From: Calothrix sp. NIES-4101
GTDB taxonomy: Bacteria > Cyanobacteriota > Cyanobacteriia > Cyanobacteriales > Nostocaceae
Direction: 5' to 3'
Assembly (NCBI GenBank): GCA_004296455.1
Contig: AP018280.1
Location: forward strand, 5,692,794-5,756,793
Length of the DNA stretch: 64,000 nt
Part shown: in pieces, positions 17,450-26,648 of the stretch
Numbering within the stretch: the first letter of the stretch is position 1
Layout: the number at the start of each line of letters is the position of its first letter
Notes under the pieces: generated by a model
The model's database searches: none
Seen by the model: the letters and a program-made list of their open reading frames with translations, nothing else
What the model was told of the DNA's origin: nothing
Position numbers and translations under genes: made by a program

Positions 17450-19174
17450 TTGCCCCATCCCCTATTGCTCACCTTGTCTGAAAAAAATATTCCCGATCAA
17501 TTTGATGTTTTAGTAGTTGGTGCAGGTGCGGCTGGACTCTATACCGCACTATGCTTACCCCCAAGCCTGCGAGTTGGCTTAATCACCAAAGAAACTGTTT
17601 CATTGTCTGCCAGTGATTGGGCGCAGGGTGGTATTGCTGCCGCCGTTTCTCCCGAAGATTCACCACAATTACATATTGAAGACACTTTACTGGCTGGTGC
17701 TGGTTTATGCGATCGCCAAGCTGTAGAATTCCTTGCTGAACATGCCCCCGCTTGTGTTCAATCTTTGGTCAATCTTGGTGTCGCTTTTGACCGTAGTGGG
17801 CAAAATTTAGCCCTGACCCTAGAAGCGGCTCATTCGCGTCATCGTGTACTTCATGCTGCCGATACAACTGGGCGTGAAGTCACAACCACCTTAACCACAC
17901 AAGTTCTCAAACGCCCCAATATTCAAGTTATTCAACAAGCACTTGCTCTTTCATTGTGGTTACACCCAGCCACAGGACGCTGCCAAGGAATTAGCCTATT
18001 TTACCAAGGTCGCATTATTTGGGTAAAAGCAGCAGCCATTGTCCTGGCAACTGGAGGCGGTGGTCAGGTATTCGCGCAAACAACTAACCCTGCGGTAAGT
18101 ACGGGGGATGGAGTGGCGATCGCTTGGCGACATGGAGGGGTTTTACGGGATTTAGAGTTTGTCCAATTCCACCCTACTGCCCTGACTAAACCTGGTGCTG
18201 ACCGTTTTCTGATCAGTGAAGCGGTACGGGGTGAAGGCGCATATTTAGTTGACGATGCCGGGAAACGTTTTGCGTTTGACTACCATGAAGCTGGCGAATT
18301 AGCACCTCGTGATGTCGTCAGTCGAGCTATTTTCAATCACCTCCAAAAAACATCCCCAGACCCCGCAACGGCGAATGTTTGGTTGGATATGCGTCCTATC
18401 CCTGCTGACAAAATTCGTCATCGCTTTCCGAATATTGTCAAGGTTTGCCAGCGTTGGGGAATAGATGTGTTTTCCGAGCCGATTCCTGTCGCTCCCGCAG
18501 CACATTACTGGATGGGAGGGATTGTCACCGATTTGAACAACAGTACCAATATACCTGGACTTTATGCAGTCGGGGAAACAGCTAGCACGGGGGTACATGG
18601 AGCTAATCGACTAGCAAGTAATTCTTTGCTGGAATGTATTGTCTTTGGCGCGCAAATGGCAAATATTGAGCCGGAAGTATTGGCAATGCGTGAAGAGGTA
18701 ATCGCACTTAAATCCTCTGCTCAAATATCAACTTTTGATATTTCCCCGGCGGAATATCTCAAAATGCAAACATATCTTGAAGACTTGCGTCTTAATATTC
18801 CTCGACTGATGTGGCAAAGTGCAGGTATTTGCAGAGAACAACAAATTATGGAAGATGCGATCGCGCAGACAGCGACTTGGCGGGATGAATTTGCGTCATT
18901 ACCAATTACCCAGTTCATAAATACCCTGCTTCCAGGAAATTCTGCGACTTTCCCAGAGTCTAGTCAGATGGCTAATGTGGAAAAATATTTGCGATTATGG
19001 GCAGAAACTCAAAACCTTCTAGATATCGCCTATCTAATTCTCAAAAGTGCTGCCTTCAGAACTGAAAGTAGGGGCGGACATTTTCGACTTGATTTTCCCG
19101 AACCAGTAATGGAATGGCAGGCACACACATTAGTGGAAAACAATACTTGGTTTAAATCCTCTATGGAGAAGTAG
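17450..19174 (+). CDS. nadB: L-aspartate oxidase
   Basis: NadB oxidises L-aspartate to iminoaspartate, the first step of de novo NAD synthesis, with FAD as cofactor. The N-terminal dinucleotide fold is VLVVGAGAAGLYTALCL; the flavoprotein signatures SASDWAQGGIAAAV, HAADTTGREVTTTL, and EFVQFHPTAL follow, and SNSLLECIVFGA closes the flavin domain. The C-terminal three-helix domain includes LRLNIPRLMWQSAGICR. At about 570 residues it has family length. Start is uncertain: TTG at 17450 falls within a repetitive CCATTGCCCC spacer, and the TTG at 17474, giving MSEKNIPDQFDVLVVG, is a more natural start. No other nad gene is nearby. Confidence 0.93.
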   Translation: MPHPLLLTLSEKNIPDQFDVLVVGAGAAGLYTALCLPPSLRVGLITKETVSLSASDWAQGGIAAAVSPEDSPQLHIEDTLLAGAGLCDRQAVEFLAEHAPACVQSLVNLGVAFDRSGQNLALTLEAAHSRHRVLHAADTTGREVTTTLTTQVLKRPNIQVIQQALALSLWLHPATGRCQGISLFYQGRIIWVKAAAIVLATGGGGQVFAQTTNPAVSTGDGVAIAWRHGGVLRDLEFVQFHPTALTKPGADRFLISEAVRGEGAYLVDDAGKRFAFDYHEAGELAPRDVVSRAIFNHLQKTSPDPATANVWLDMRPIPADKIRHRFPNIVKVCQRWGIDVFSEPIPVAPAAHYWMGGIVTDLNNSTNIPGLYAVGETASTGVHGANRLASNSLLECIVFGAQMANIEPEVLAMREEVIALKSSAQISTFDISPAEYLKMQTYLEDLRLNIPRLMWQSAGICREQQIMEDAIAQTATWRDEFASLPITQFINTLLPGNSATFPESSQMANVEKYLRLWAETQNLLDIAYLILKSAAFRTESRGGHFRLDFPEPVMEWQAHTLVENNTWFKSSMEK

Positions 19175-19250
19175 GGAATTATAAATCACTTACACGTAAG
19201 AGTAATTTTTATCTACGTCGCCAGATATTACGAATCATACCCCATAGTCG

Positions 19251-19526
19251 CTACCTTGTCCCACTTCCATATTCGCTATCAGGGCCACCATAATTAGGTG
19301 GCTGGAACTCGCTCTGAAATTGACGCTGTAGAGGAACTAGCTGCTTATGCTTAAGTTGATAATTTACGTTGTTGACAGTGGAATTACTCGTTGCTGCGTA
19401 GTCGGATTTTGAGGCATCAGCAATTCTCGGCAAAAGAAAATGTGCGCCAATAAAAAAGATAATTCCAATTGTGATTCTTAAACTCATAACCATAAGCTCG
19501 GTAGCACCCCTTGTTTTATGGCTCAT
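19251..19526 (-). CDS. Small signal-anchored protein, unrecognised
   Basis: The 91-residue product has one hydrophobic segment (about residues 14-32, LRITIGIIFFIGAHFLLP) followed by a polar Asn/Gln/Ser-rich tail ending PPNYGGPDSEYGSG. ATG codons at positions 1, 12 and 14 are all possible starts; the last two give a normal signal anchor. No motif is recognised. It lies convergent to nadB with an 800-bp repeat-rich spacer upstream. It could be a genuine small secreted protein or a chance frame; the good hydrophobic segment and polar tail favour the former slightly. Confidence 0.5.
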   Translation of the reverse strand: MSHKTRGATELMVMSLRITIGIIFFIGAHFLLPRIADASKSDYAATSNSTVNNVNYQLKHKQLVPLQRQFQSEFQPPNYGGPDSEYGSGTR

Positions 19527-20089
19527 TTGTCTTAACAGGTGTATTAATTAGCTCTACTAAAAGAGTGTTGGAAAGTTGAGAATTTGATCAAATTTTGGTC
19601 TTTTTCTCAATTGGCTGTTTATTTTGAGACACTGCCGTAATCCTAACTACAACGGTAATCTCACATAGTAAATTGTGAAGGTTGTTATTTTTCTTCACAA
19701 AAGGAATACTACAGTATTAACTTCCTTCTTTACATCACCCTTGGGAGTGATTCATTCAATTACCAGAATTAACATACGGTTATACATAAGGGCGCTTTTC
19801 TTTCACTTTATCTTAACAATTATCAGTATAAACACGTAAGTTGCCTAATTACGTTATTTACGGAAAATTACGCTTGATGAAATTTTTTAAGGAAATATTC
19901 AAGATTTTGACATTATTAAAAATAGCGAAATTCCAGGATGACATGTTGCCATTTTGGCAATGATTAGGTATTTTAATTTTTGCAATAACTATTACTTATA
20001 TTTAGCTTTGATTCTAATTCTGTATATACGTACGTGAAAACTCGTATAAATTTGTAATTGAACATGAATTAGGGAAGGGGTTATACCAA

Positions 20090-20160
20090 TTCTCCAAAAG
20101 AAAGTAACAGATGGGGACGAGGAAATCGAGAGACACGGAGATTTATTTTATGTGTTGCCA
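20090..20160 (+). repeat. Left part of a 91-bp dispersed repeat, copy 1
   Basis: The segment from TTCTCCAAAA (20090-20099) to TTGCCA (20155-20160) matches 33988-34066 with a few substitutions and a short length difference. The right inverted end found in the other copy (TTTTGGAGAA) is missing here, so this copy looks truncated; it is followed at once by a nested hairpin. No coding capacity. Confidence 0.6.
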
Positions 20161-20174
20161 TACAGCAAAAAAAT

Positions 20175-20244
20175 AAGGGTTTTATTTTTAACCAGTCTCA
20201 AAAGCTGAAGCTTTGCTTGGACAGGAACAAAAATAAAATCCCTT
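20175..20244. repeat. Nested inverted repeat in the spacer upstream of sppA's 3' end
   Basis: AAGGGTTTTATTTTT (20175-20189) pairs with AAAAATAAAATCCCTT (20229-20244) with one bulged base. Inside the loop, AAAGC (20201-20205) and GCTTT (20210-20214) form a second small stem. About 100 bp beyond the sppA stop on the minus strand, it might end the sppA transcript. The rest of the 19527-20341 spacer shows no gene. Confidence 0.5.
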
Positions 20245-20341
20245 GGGATTAGGTAAATTAATTACATGGGAGAGGTAAAACGCAGATATAGACAGCTACA
20301 TCTAGCGATCACTCTCAAATCAAATTAAGAATGTGATAAAT

Positions 20342-21166
20342 TTAAGGACGGTACAACCACAAAGGTAAGCCGCTAGTTGACATTTCAAAGTCTAACCAAT
20401 CCATACTGGTACTAATTAAACTTCGTCTAGCTTGGCTATTTCCAGAAAGGATGCGGTTAACTAGAGGTTTACGTTCTTCGATTGTAAAAGAAAGAGTTTT
20501 GTCAGGATCGAGTTCTACAAGCTCGCAAGCCCAACGACGAGCCTCTTCTTCAGTTCCTAAACGGTCTACAACACCTAATTCTAAGGCTTGCTGCCCAGTA
20601 AAAATTCGCCCATCAGCAAAACTTCTCACTGTTTCTGGTGGCAAATTTCTACCTTCGGCAACAGTAGTCACAAACTGGTGATAGCTTGTGTCGATGAGTT
20701 CTTGCAAAATATGTTCTTCGGCTTCAGTGAGTTCTCTGTCGAACGATAAAATATCTTTATAGGGGCCAGATTTAATCACCTTGAAAGAAACACCGATTTT
20801 ATCTAATAATCTTTCTAAATTATTACCGCGTAAAATTACACCAATGCTTCCCGTAATTGTGCCAGGATTTGCCATAATGTAATGTGCGCCCATACCAATA
20901 TAAACGCCACCAGAAGCCGATATATTTCCGAAACTAGCAATAATTTTTGTCTTTTCGCGCAACTTTTTCAGAGCACTATAAATTTCTTGGGAATCTCCAA
21001 CGGTACCACCAGGACTATCAATTCGGAGCAAGAGGGCTGGGAATTTTTTCTCTTCAACAGTTTTGAGGGCTTCTAATACTCGCTTGCGTGTTCCACTAGC
21101 GATCGCACCTGTAATTTCAATTCTAGCAATCTGTTTACTAAACCTGGGTTTAAAGGGCCAAACCAT
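20342..21166 (-). CDS. sppA: Signal peptide peptidase SppA, short (36K) type
   Basis: This serine protease of family S49 digests cleaved signal peptides; in cyanobacteria a member has also been linked to light acclimation. The 274-residue protein has the single-domain architecture. Motifs in order: LLLRIDSPGGTVGDS (oxyanion region), NISASGGVYIGMGA with catalytic Ser85, and IKSGPYKD with the catalytic Lys137, the Ser-Lys dyad of the family. There is no clear N-terminal membrane anchor: the hydrophobic start MVWPFKPRF is short, so the enzyme may be cytoplasmic or peripheral. The gene has a spacer of about 450 bp upstream and no co-transcribed neighbour. Confidence 0.93.
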   Translation of the reverse strand: MVWPFKPRFSKQIARIEITGAIASGTRKRVLEALKTVEEKKFPALLLRIDSPGGTVGDSQEIYSALKKLREKTKIIASFGNISASGGVYIGMGAHYIMANPGTITGSIGVILRGNNLERLLDKIGVSFKVIKSGPYKDILSFDRELTEAEEHILQELIDTSYHQFVTTVAEGRNLPPETVRSFADGRIFTGQQALELGVVDRLGTEEEARRWACELVELDPDKTLSFTIEERKPLVNRILSGNSQARRSLISTSMDWLDFEMSTSGLPLWLYRP

Positions 21167-21624
21167 GAGCAGTCAAAAAACCTCGTAACAAATTTAATCT
21201 CAGATGCCTAAAGCATCACTAAATGACTGTATAACGAATTAATAATTCTCAACAGACAAGCGTATTTAATGATTATGACTTAAATTGGATTTTCCTAAAT
21301 CAATAAACCACTGTATTTATTATAGTCAGAATTTTCAGGTGTTTAGTTTGAGTGTATGACTATGCAATTTTTCAGAGAAAATAGAGAGAATTAAGCAAGG
21401 GTTTATTTGCTCACAAGATTCCCAAGATTATTCAAAATAATTAAAAATAATAAAAAATTAAACCAGAAAAACCCAGCCAAATAAATTCATGCAGAATCAA
21501 GGAGTGAGAAAACCTCTAATCAGCGCCACTTCCGAAGAATCTTGGTTGTCAACTCATCAGCAAAACCTGATATTCTTGCGGTTACGAGAATAGCAAATTT
21601 ATTGTTTGCCCCTATCCTTAAAAT
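21167..21624. other. Intergenic, possible 34-codon reading frame
   Basis: A short plus-strand frame runs from ATG 21489 to a TAG at about 21591 (MQNQGVRKPLISATSEESW...). It has no upstream ribosome-binding site of note and no recognisable features, so I do not call it a gene. Otherwise the spacer is AT-rich and shows nothing. Confidence 0.3.
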
Positions 21625-21921
21625 TTAAGAATCCAAGCGCAAAATCTGATACCGATAATGGACATAGGTATCAAACAATACGCCAACAAAACTACAAGTT
21701 AATCCAATTGTGATAGTTCCTTCTAAAGAGCTACCACCGCCGAAAGTGGCGAGAAACTGTAAAATTAGATTGGCGATCGCGCCTGTAAGATTCTGCAAGC
21801 CGGGAACATAACTAATTACCGACAAAGCGACTAAAACCGCACCAATGAAAATCAGAGGGGCGACGAAACTAAAAATAATCGTCAAAGCGAGCGATCGAAG
21901 GAAATTAATGAGTATTGTCAT
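21625..21921 (-). CDS. Small polytopic membrane protein, unrecognised
   Basis: The 98-residue product has three hydrophobic stretches: about residues 8-38, 45-62 and 68-82, with a GGGSS turn between the last two, and a short basic C-terminus (HYRYQILRL). It has no catalytic motif that I recognise. The composition and uninterrupted frame support a real gene. It is flanked by spacers of about 450 bp on both sides, so it is probably monocistronic. Confidence 0.65.
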   Translation of the reverse strand: MTILINFLRSLALTIIFSFVAPLIFIGAVLVALSVISYVPGLQNLTGAIANLILQFLATFGGGSSLEGTITIGLTCSFVGVLFDTYVHYRYQILRLDS

Positions 21922-22376
21922 TGCAGGCTAGGCTCCTTAGAAACAAAATAGCCGTTATCCTGGTTCGTCATTTACTAAGATAAGTTGGATTGTCCACTCT
22001 CAGTCAATTATTCAAAAATCTTAAATTTTAATTAAAATAGCTCAATACTTTTTCTTGAGATATTTACCCAAATAATTTAGGTGTAAAACAGATATAACCC
22101 TTATCAAGCAAAGCCTCCTGATGGTGTAGCCCCTCTTGTGGAAACTCGCACCCTTGCATTAAGAAGTTTAAAATTCTGAGAATAGCTTTAACTTAAATTA
22201 AGAATTGGGAGTGGAAGGAAGAAAGAAGTAGGGATAGGAGAAAGAATGATTTCAATACCCATAATATCTATCCATTAACCATAATCCATTAACTATTAAC
22301 CACTCATAACCAGCAAAAAAGCTGTGGAAATTCGCTATTATGACGGCAGTTACCGAGTTAGCTTGTAAAAATCACA
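21922..22376. other. Intergenic with tandem short repeats
   Basis: A 455-bp spacer between divergent genes. Near 22255-22310 it has degenerate tandem copies of a CCATTAACCATAAT-type repeat, a kind of short repeat widespread in Nostocales spacers. It must hold the promoters of both flanking genes, but no motif stands out. Confidence 0.35.
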
Positions 22377-23174
22377 TTGAGCGAGACAAAATCTAAATCT
22401 AGCTTAAAAGTATGGAGCCAGCGCTTGCTATCAGCGCTTTTTCTCACTGGGCAAGTGCTATTTCACCTTACCAAAGGAAAAATCCATCGACGTAACACGT
22501 TTGAACAAATGGCGGCAGTTGGCCCTGACTCGCTGTTTATTGCACTGTTAACTGCTGTATTTGTGGGAGCAGTATTCACAATTCAAGTAGCGCGGGAATT
22601 TATCGCCTTTGGAGCCGGTAATATTGTCGGTGGCGTATTAGCTTTAGCTTTAACGCGGGAATTAACACCAGTTTTAACTGCTGTTATTGTTGCGGGAAGA
22701 GTTGGTTCAGCATTTGCTGCAGAAATTGGCACGATGCGAGTCACGGAGCAAATCGATGCGCTCTTAATGTTAAAAACCGATCCCATTGACTATCTGGTGA
22801 TTCCTCGCGTCATTGCCTGCGTAATCATGTTACCAATTTTAACGCTGCTGTCGTTAGTAACTGGAATGCTAGGGGGCTTAATCATTGCCACAAATGTATA
22901 TAACCTTGCGGATTCAGTATTTTTAGATTCCGCCCGCAGTTTTTTAGATGTTTCGGATATTTTAAGTGCCATGCTCAAAGCCTGTTGTTTTGGCATTTTA
23001 ATTGCCATAGTGGGCTGTAACTGGGGAATGACAACATCAGGAGGAGCCAAAGGAGTTGGGCAATCCACCACTGCTGCTGTGGTAACATCTTTACTACTTA
23101 TTTTTGTTTTTAACTTTTTCCTATCAGCCGTAATGTTTCAAGGACAAGGTAGTGCATTGCAACAAGGATTTTAA
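22377..23174 (+). CDS. mlaE: MlaE-family lipid ABC transporter permease
   Basis: This inner-membrane permease (265 residues) of an Mla/TGD1-type phospholipid transporter has five to six membrane helices. Diagnostic stretches are FIALLTAVFVGAVFTIQVA, the conserved EIGTMRVTEQIDALLML cytoplasmic coupling loop that docks to the ATPase, and YLVIPRVIACVIMLPIL. In plants the orthologue TGD1 imports lipids into the chloroplast. Start is TTG at 22377, giving MSETKSKSSLKVW; no ATG is in frame nearby. Its ATPase (MlaF) and substrate-binding (MlaD) partners are not in this window. It leads a same-strand run with the DUF3119-like, DUF3086-like and plsY genes, all with short spacers, which suggests a membrane-lipid theme. 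Confidence 0.9.
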   Translation: MSETKSKSSLKVWSQRLLSALFLTGQVLFHLTKGKIHRRNTFEQMAAVGPDSLFIALLTAVFVGAVFTIQVAREFIAFGAGNIVGGVLALALTRELTPVLTAVIVAGRVGSAFAAEIGTMRVTEQIDALLMLKTDPIDYLVIPRVIACVIMLPILTLLSLVTGMLGGLIIATNVYNLADSVFLDSARSFLDVSDILSAMLKACCFGILIAIVGCNWGMTTSGGAKGVGQSTTAAVVTSLLLIFVFNFFLSAVMFQGQGSALQQGF

Positions 23175-23289
23175 AGAATAGGGAAAATAATTAAAGTTCA
23201 TCAAGACAGAGATGGATATCCTGATTCCCTCCCCATTTTCCCTTTAACCTTAAAATAATGATGTTTGTCAATAACCAGGATTTAAAAAC

Positions 23290-23676
23290 GTGACTACTTC
23301 CTTCACCCCCGATAAACTATCTACTGTTGAACTCAAACCGAGTTACAATATCCCTTTGGTTTTAGTGTTTGCTGGAATACCCCTATTGTTAGTCAATCCT
23401 TGGATTGGCGGCGTAGTCGCGATATTTGGCTTGTTTTTAATGTTTCAGTCTGTAATTATTCGGTTGATATTTACCGCTACAGATTTAGAGGTTTATCGCG
23501 GTGAAACACTAATTCGGAGTTTTCCTTACCGAGAGTGGGAAAATTGGCGAATATTTTGGAATCCGGTACCTATTTTGTTTTATTTTAAGGAAATCAAAAG
23601 TATTCACTTTTTACCAATCATTTTTGACCCCAAAACACTCAAAATTTGCCTAGAACAACGTTGTCCACAGAAATAA
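23290..23676 (+). CDS. DUF3119-type small membrane protein
   Basis: The 128-residue product has two hydrophobic helices (about residues 22-38 and 40-58) and a soluble C-terminal part with YRGETLIRSFPYREWENWRI. From memory this fits the cyanobacterial and plastid DUF3119 family, whose function is unknown. It starts GTG at 23290, 115 bp downstream of the mlaE-like gene and 128 bp upstream of the DUF3086-like gene. The alternation of strand-like segments after the membrane anchor resembles a PH-like bacterial membrane domain. Its position in the lipid-gene run suggests a link to envelope or thylakoid lipids, which is inference only. Confidence 0.75.
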   Translation: MTTSFTPDKLSTVELKPSYNIPLVLVFAGIPLLLVNPWIGGVVAIFGLFLMFQSVIIRLIFTATDLEVYRGETLIRSFPYREWENWRIFWNPVPILFYFKEIKSIHFLPIIFDPKTLKICLEQRCPQK

Positions 23677-23804
23677 TTAGTCTGGGATAGGTAATAGTGA
23701 TTATTGAAGATTTTGCTTGGAGATGAAAAATTTAGGAGTAATTAAATAAAATAATTAAACATTTCCTATTGACAATTATTAATCGTTAACCATTTAAAAT
23801 ATTT

Positions 23805-25004
23805 ATGAACGGAGACGAATCCCAAGCCTCAAAACCAACAGATGAATATTTAGGGCAAACTGAAACAGAAAACTCTATCAATGAGCAGCAAGAAAATAGT
23901 GCAGAGTCATTAATGCCATCTGAATCAGAATTATCTACACAAAATCAAGAAAATACTGGTGTTGAAACTGTTGTGCAATTGGAAAGTGATGCGGCGACAG
24001 ATGTTACCAATTCCAATCCCGCAGCACAAGAAATATCTCAACGAATTGCGGAATTGCAACGTACAGAAATCGCCCTCAAAGAAGAAATTGCCAACTTACA
24101 ATCGCAACTGAGTGAAACACAAACGACAATGGGAAAAGTTGTCCAAGAGGCGCTTTCCCAACTCGAACAACGCAAACAAGCATTACAACTTTCCATTGAA
24201 CAACTCGAACGCCGCCAAGAGCGGATTCGCAATGAAATGCGAACTACGTTTGCTGGTGCTTCCCAAGATTTAGCAATTAGAGTTCAGGGTTTTAAAGATT
24301 ATCTGACGGGTAGTTTACAAGATTTAGCGGCTGCTGCCGAACAACTTCAACTAGGAAGCGTCGCCAAACCAGAACCCGAACAACCTGCCAAACGAGAAAT
24401 CCGCGAAACAAGAAACACAGAATCCGATTCTCTTGGTACTCCCATACAATTTGCCCAACAACAATTTCAAGACACCACCAAACAAATTCGCCGTTTAATC
24501 GACCAATATCGGACAAAACCAGATTACTATGGCCCTGTATGGCAATTGCGCCGCACCTTTGAACCCGTACATGCAGAAAGAATCTCCAATTGGTTTTTTA
24601 CCCAAGGCGGAAGAGGTGCATTGCGGACGATGGGAAGTCGCCTGCAAAATATTTTGATTGCCTCAGCTGCTATCTCCATACTGCATAAACTTTACGGAGA
24701 TCGCGTCCGCACCTTAGTATTAACAGGCACTCCCGAACGTCTCGGTGAATGGCGACGTGGTTTACAAGATTGTTTGGGGATAGGTCGTCCAGATTTTGCT
24801 CCTGATGGAGGTGTTGTCATATTTGAGACAGCAGAGGCAGTAGCCCAAAAAGCTGATCGACTGCTCAAAGCCAAGCAAATGCCTTTTATCATTATCGACG
24901 ATTCCGAAGACCAAATCAGCCTTGCACTGCTACAATTCCCCCTGTGGTTAGCATTTGCACCTGATCCTCGCACAATACGCAATAGTTACGATGATGATTA
25001 TTAA
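23805..25004 (+). CDS. DUF3086-type coiled-coil protein
   Basis: The 399-residue product starts with an acidic, Gln/Ser/Glu-rich disordered region (1-85), then a long coiled coil (about 88-180; heptads of Leu/Ile/Glu/Gln such as RIAELQRTEIALKEEIANL). The C-terminal globular domain (about 225-385) includes DYYGPVWQLRRTFEPVHAER and LYGDRVRTLVLTGTPERLGE. This layout matches the cyanobacterium-specific DUF3086 family as I remember it; function is unknown. It lies between the DUF3119-like gene and plsY with short spacers on both sides, so co-expression is likely. Confidence 0.75.
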   Translation: MNGDESQASKPTDEYLGQTETENSINEQQENSAESLMPSESELSTQNQENTGVETVVQLESDAATDVTNSNPAAQEISQRIAELQRTEIALKEEIANLQSQLSETQTTMGKVVQEALSQLEQRKQALQLSIEQLERRQERIRNEMRTTFAGASQDLAIRVQGFKDYLTGSLQDLAAAAEQLQLGSVAKPEPEQPAKREIRETRNTESDSLGTPIQFAQQQFQDTTKQIRRLIDQYRTKPDYYGPVWQLRRTFEPVHAERISNWFFTQGGRGALRTMGSRLQNILIASAAISILHKLYGDRVRTLVLTGTPERLGEWRRGLQDCLGIGRPDFAPDGGVVIFETAEAVAQKADRLLKAKQMPFIIIDDSEDQISLALLQFPLWLAFAPDPRTIRNSYDDDY

Positions 25005-25065
25005 TAATAATTAATAATCACTTATTTTTCCTTTTCCCTTTTTCGTTCTCCCTCTCTCTTTTAAT

Positions 25066-25758
25066 ATGCTTATTTGGTTAAGTTCCTGTGGAATAATTTT
25101 AGTTGCTGCCTATTTATTGGGTTCGATTCCTACCGGTTACACAGCAGCAAAATTATTAAAAGGTATTGATATCCGCGAAGTGGGTTCTGGCTCAACTGGT
25201 GCAACTAATGTTTTAAGAACACTAGGAAAAGGACCCGGTGCTGTTGTTTTATTAGTAGATTGTTTAAAAGGTGTATTTTCAGTCTTTTTGGTTTATTGGT
25301 TATTTGAATTTGCGCCAAATTATAACCTAATTCCCCAAACAATAAATATCGAAATTTGGCAACCTTGGATGGTGACAATGGCGGGAATATTTGCCGTCCT
25401 CGGACATAGTAAGTCAATATTTCTTGGCTTTACAGGAGGTAAATCCGTTGCCACAAGCTTAGGTATTTTATTAGCAATGAATTGGCAAGTTGGTTTAGCA
25501 ACCTTTGGTGTTTTTGCTGTAGTTGTAGCAATCTCGCGGATTGTGTCCCTGAGTTCAATGTCTGGGGCTGTAGCCGTTTCCATATTTATGATTTTGCTGC
25601 ATCAACCTTTAGCCTATATTTTGTTTGGTGTTGCCGGTGGATTATATGTAATTATTCGCCATCGTAGTAATCTTCAGCGATTAATTGCAGGGACAGAACC
25701 AAAATTAGGTGAGAATGTCGTAGTGATGACAACAGAAGGAGAAACCGCCAATTTATAA
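25066..25758 (+). CDS. plsY: Acyl-phosphate:glycerol-3-phosphate acyltransferase
   Basis: PlsY is an inner-membrane enzyme that transfers an acyl group from acyl-phosphate to glycerol-3-phosphate, the first committed step of phospholipid and glycolipid synthesis. Three conserved motifs are visible: YLLGSIPTGYTAAKLLKG, the glycine-rich GSGSTGATNVLRTLGK, and GHSKSIFLGFTGGKSVATSL. With about seven hydrophobic segments and 230 residues it is of normal length. The C-terminus ends in a short soluble tail. It is the last gene of the plus-strand lipid run that starts with the mlaE-like gene, 61 bp after the DUF3086-like gene, and is convergent with the PadR gene. Confidence 0.95.
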   Translation: MLIWLSSCGIILVAAYLLGSIPTGYTAAKLLKGIDIREVGSGSTGATNVLRTLGKGPGAVVLLVDCLKGVFSVFLVYWLFEFAPNYNLIPQTINIEIWQPWMVTMAGIFAVLGHSKSIFLGFTGGKSVATSLGILLAMNWQVGLATFGVFAVVVAISRIVSLSSMSGAVAVSIFMILLHQPLAYILFGVAGGLYVIIRHRSNLQRLIAGTEPKLGENVVVMTTEGETANL

Positions 25759-25790
25759 ATTAAATATCAAGAAATTAAATATAAATTAAT

Positions 25791-26339
25791 TTAATCTGGC
25801 GATTCATGCTCACGCAAAAATTTTATCGCGCGATCGCACCATGCTAACCATTCAGTCTCATGGCTAATCCCTTTTTGTAACGTCAGGTAGCGATATTTTG
25901 CAGCTAAAGATAAATTATTTGGTTCAGCAAAAAACTGATTTTCTATGGATAAATATGTATCTAAAGTTACCTTGTGTTGAATGTAATGATTCTCCAACTC
26001 CTTGATAATCGTGGCTTTAGGTACAAGTTCCCCTGCAAATATTTTTACCAGTAGCTCATCTTTGAATGGACTAACATCCAAAGGTTCCTGAATCCAGTTA
26101 CGCAAATAATCCTTTCCTGTCTCCGTAATTGAAAGTACCTTTTTATCCGGTCTTCCTTCCTGGCGAATTACTTCTGCGCTCGCATATCCTTGCTCCTGTA
26201 ACTTAGTTAATTCGCGGTAAATTTGCTGTTGGGTTGCGTGCCAGAAAAAACCCACTGAACCAGCAAATTGCTTTGATAAGTCATAACCACTACAGGATGA
26301 CTCTAATAAAACTGCCAAAATTGCATGGGAAATTGCCAT
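25791..26339 (-). CDS. PadR-family transcriptional regulator
   Basis: The 182-residue protein has the PadR winged helix (about residues 1-80; AILAVLLESSCSGYDLSKQF, then QQQIYRELTKLQEQGYA and RPDKKVLSITETGK, the recognition helix and wing) and a C-terminal helical dimerisation domain (about 95-175) of the Vir_act_alpha_C type. Such proteins are repressors that respond to phenolic or other small ligands, and often control a divergent neighbour or themselves. The upstream spacer of about 300 bp has a palindromic centre, a possible operator, and the divergent gene is pgl. The effector is unknown. Confidence 0.92.
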   Translation of the reverse strand: MAISHAILAVLLESSCSGYDLSKQFAGSVGFFWHATQQQIYRELTKLQEQGYASAEVIRQEGRPDKKVLSITETGKDYLRNWIQEPLDVSPFKDELLVKIFAGELVPKATIIKELENHYIQHKVTLDTYLSIENQFFAEPNNLSLAAKYRYLTLQKGISHETEWLAWCDRAIKFLREHESPD

Positions 26340-26387
26340 ATATTTGCCATATGTATAAATCGAGAAATCGAGTCAAAACTAATTCAG

Positions 26388-26427
26388 CTACATATACTCA
26401 ATTAATTGAATAATATACTATTTGTAG
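26388..26427. promoter_or_regulatory. Possible PadR operator region
   Basis: CTACA (26388-26392) and TGTAG (26423-26427) flank a perfect 10-bp palindrome CAATTAATTG (26399-26408), 49-88 bp upstream of the PadR start. The outer arms are not symmetric about the centre, so this is at best a composite or imperfect site. PadR proteins bind AT-rich dyads with ACAT/ATGT arms, and autoregulation is common, which is why I note it. Confidence 0.3.
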
Positions 26428-26430
26428 TGA

Positions 26431-26568
26431 TTAAATAGTTCAAGAAATAGTACACATGATAGAGAAGTAAATATACTACTCTGGCATCTGCAATTTGATG
26501 ATGTCCGTCCTTTTCAACTCGAACCTGTATTGACTCTCACTAAACAATTTGCCATAACCAGCGATTAA
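26431..26568 (+). pseudogene. Possible remnant reading frame
   Basis: A short open frame with no start codon reads LLWHLQFDDVRPFQLEPV then LTLTKQFAITSD before a TAA at 26566-26568. The second half looks protein-like. It may be the tail of a decayed gene once neighbouring pgl, or chance. I cannot assign a family. Confidence 0.2.
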
Positions 26569-26648
26569 TTAAAAATTTCAGGAACAAATCCCAGAAACTC
26601 AGATAATTTCGTTATCGTATTCCTGGAAGCCTGCAATGTGATAATGGT

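Noticed and set aside
25121-25140. GGGTTCGATTCCTACCGG resembling a tRNA T-arm
   Set aside because: It is inside plsY, encoding the GSIPTGY motif, and no clover-leaf can be drawn around it.
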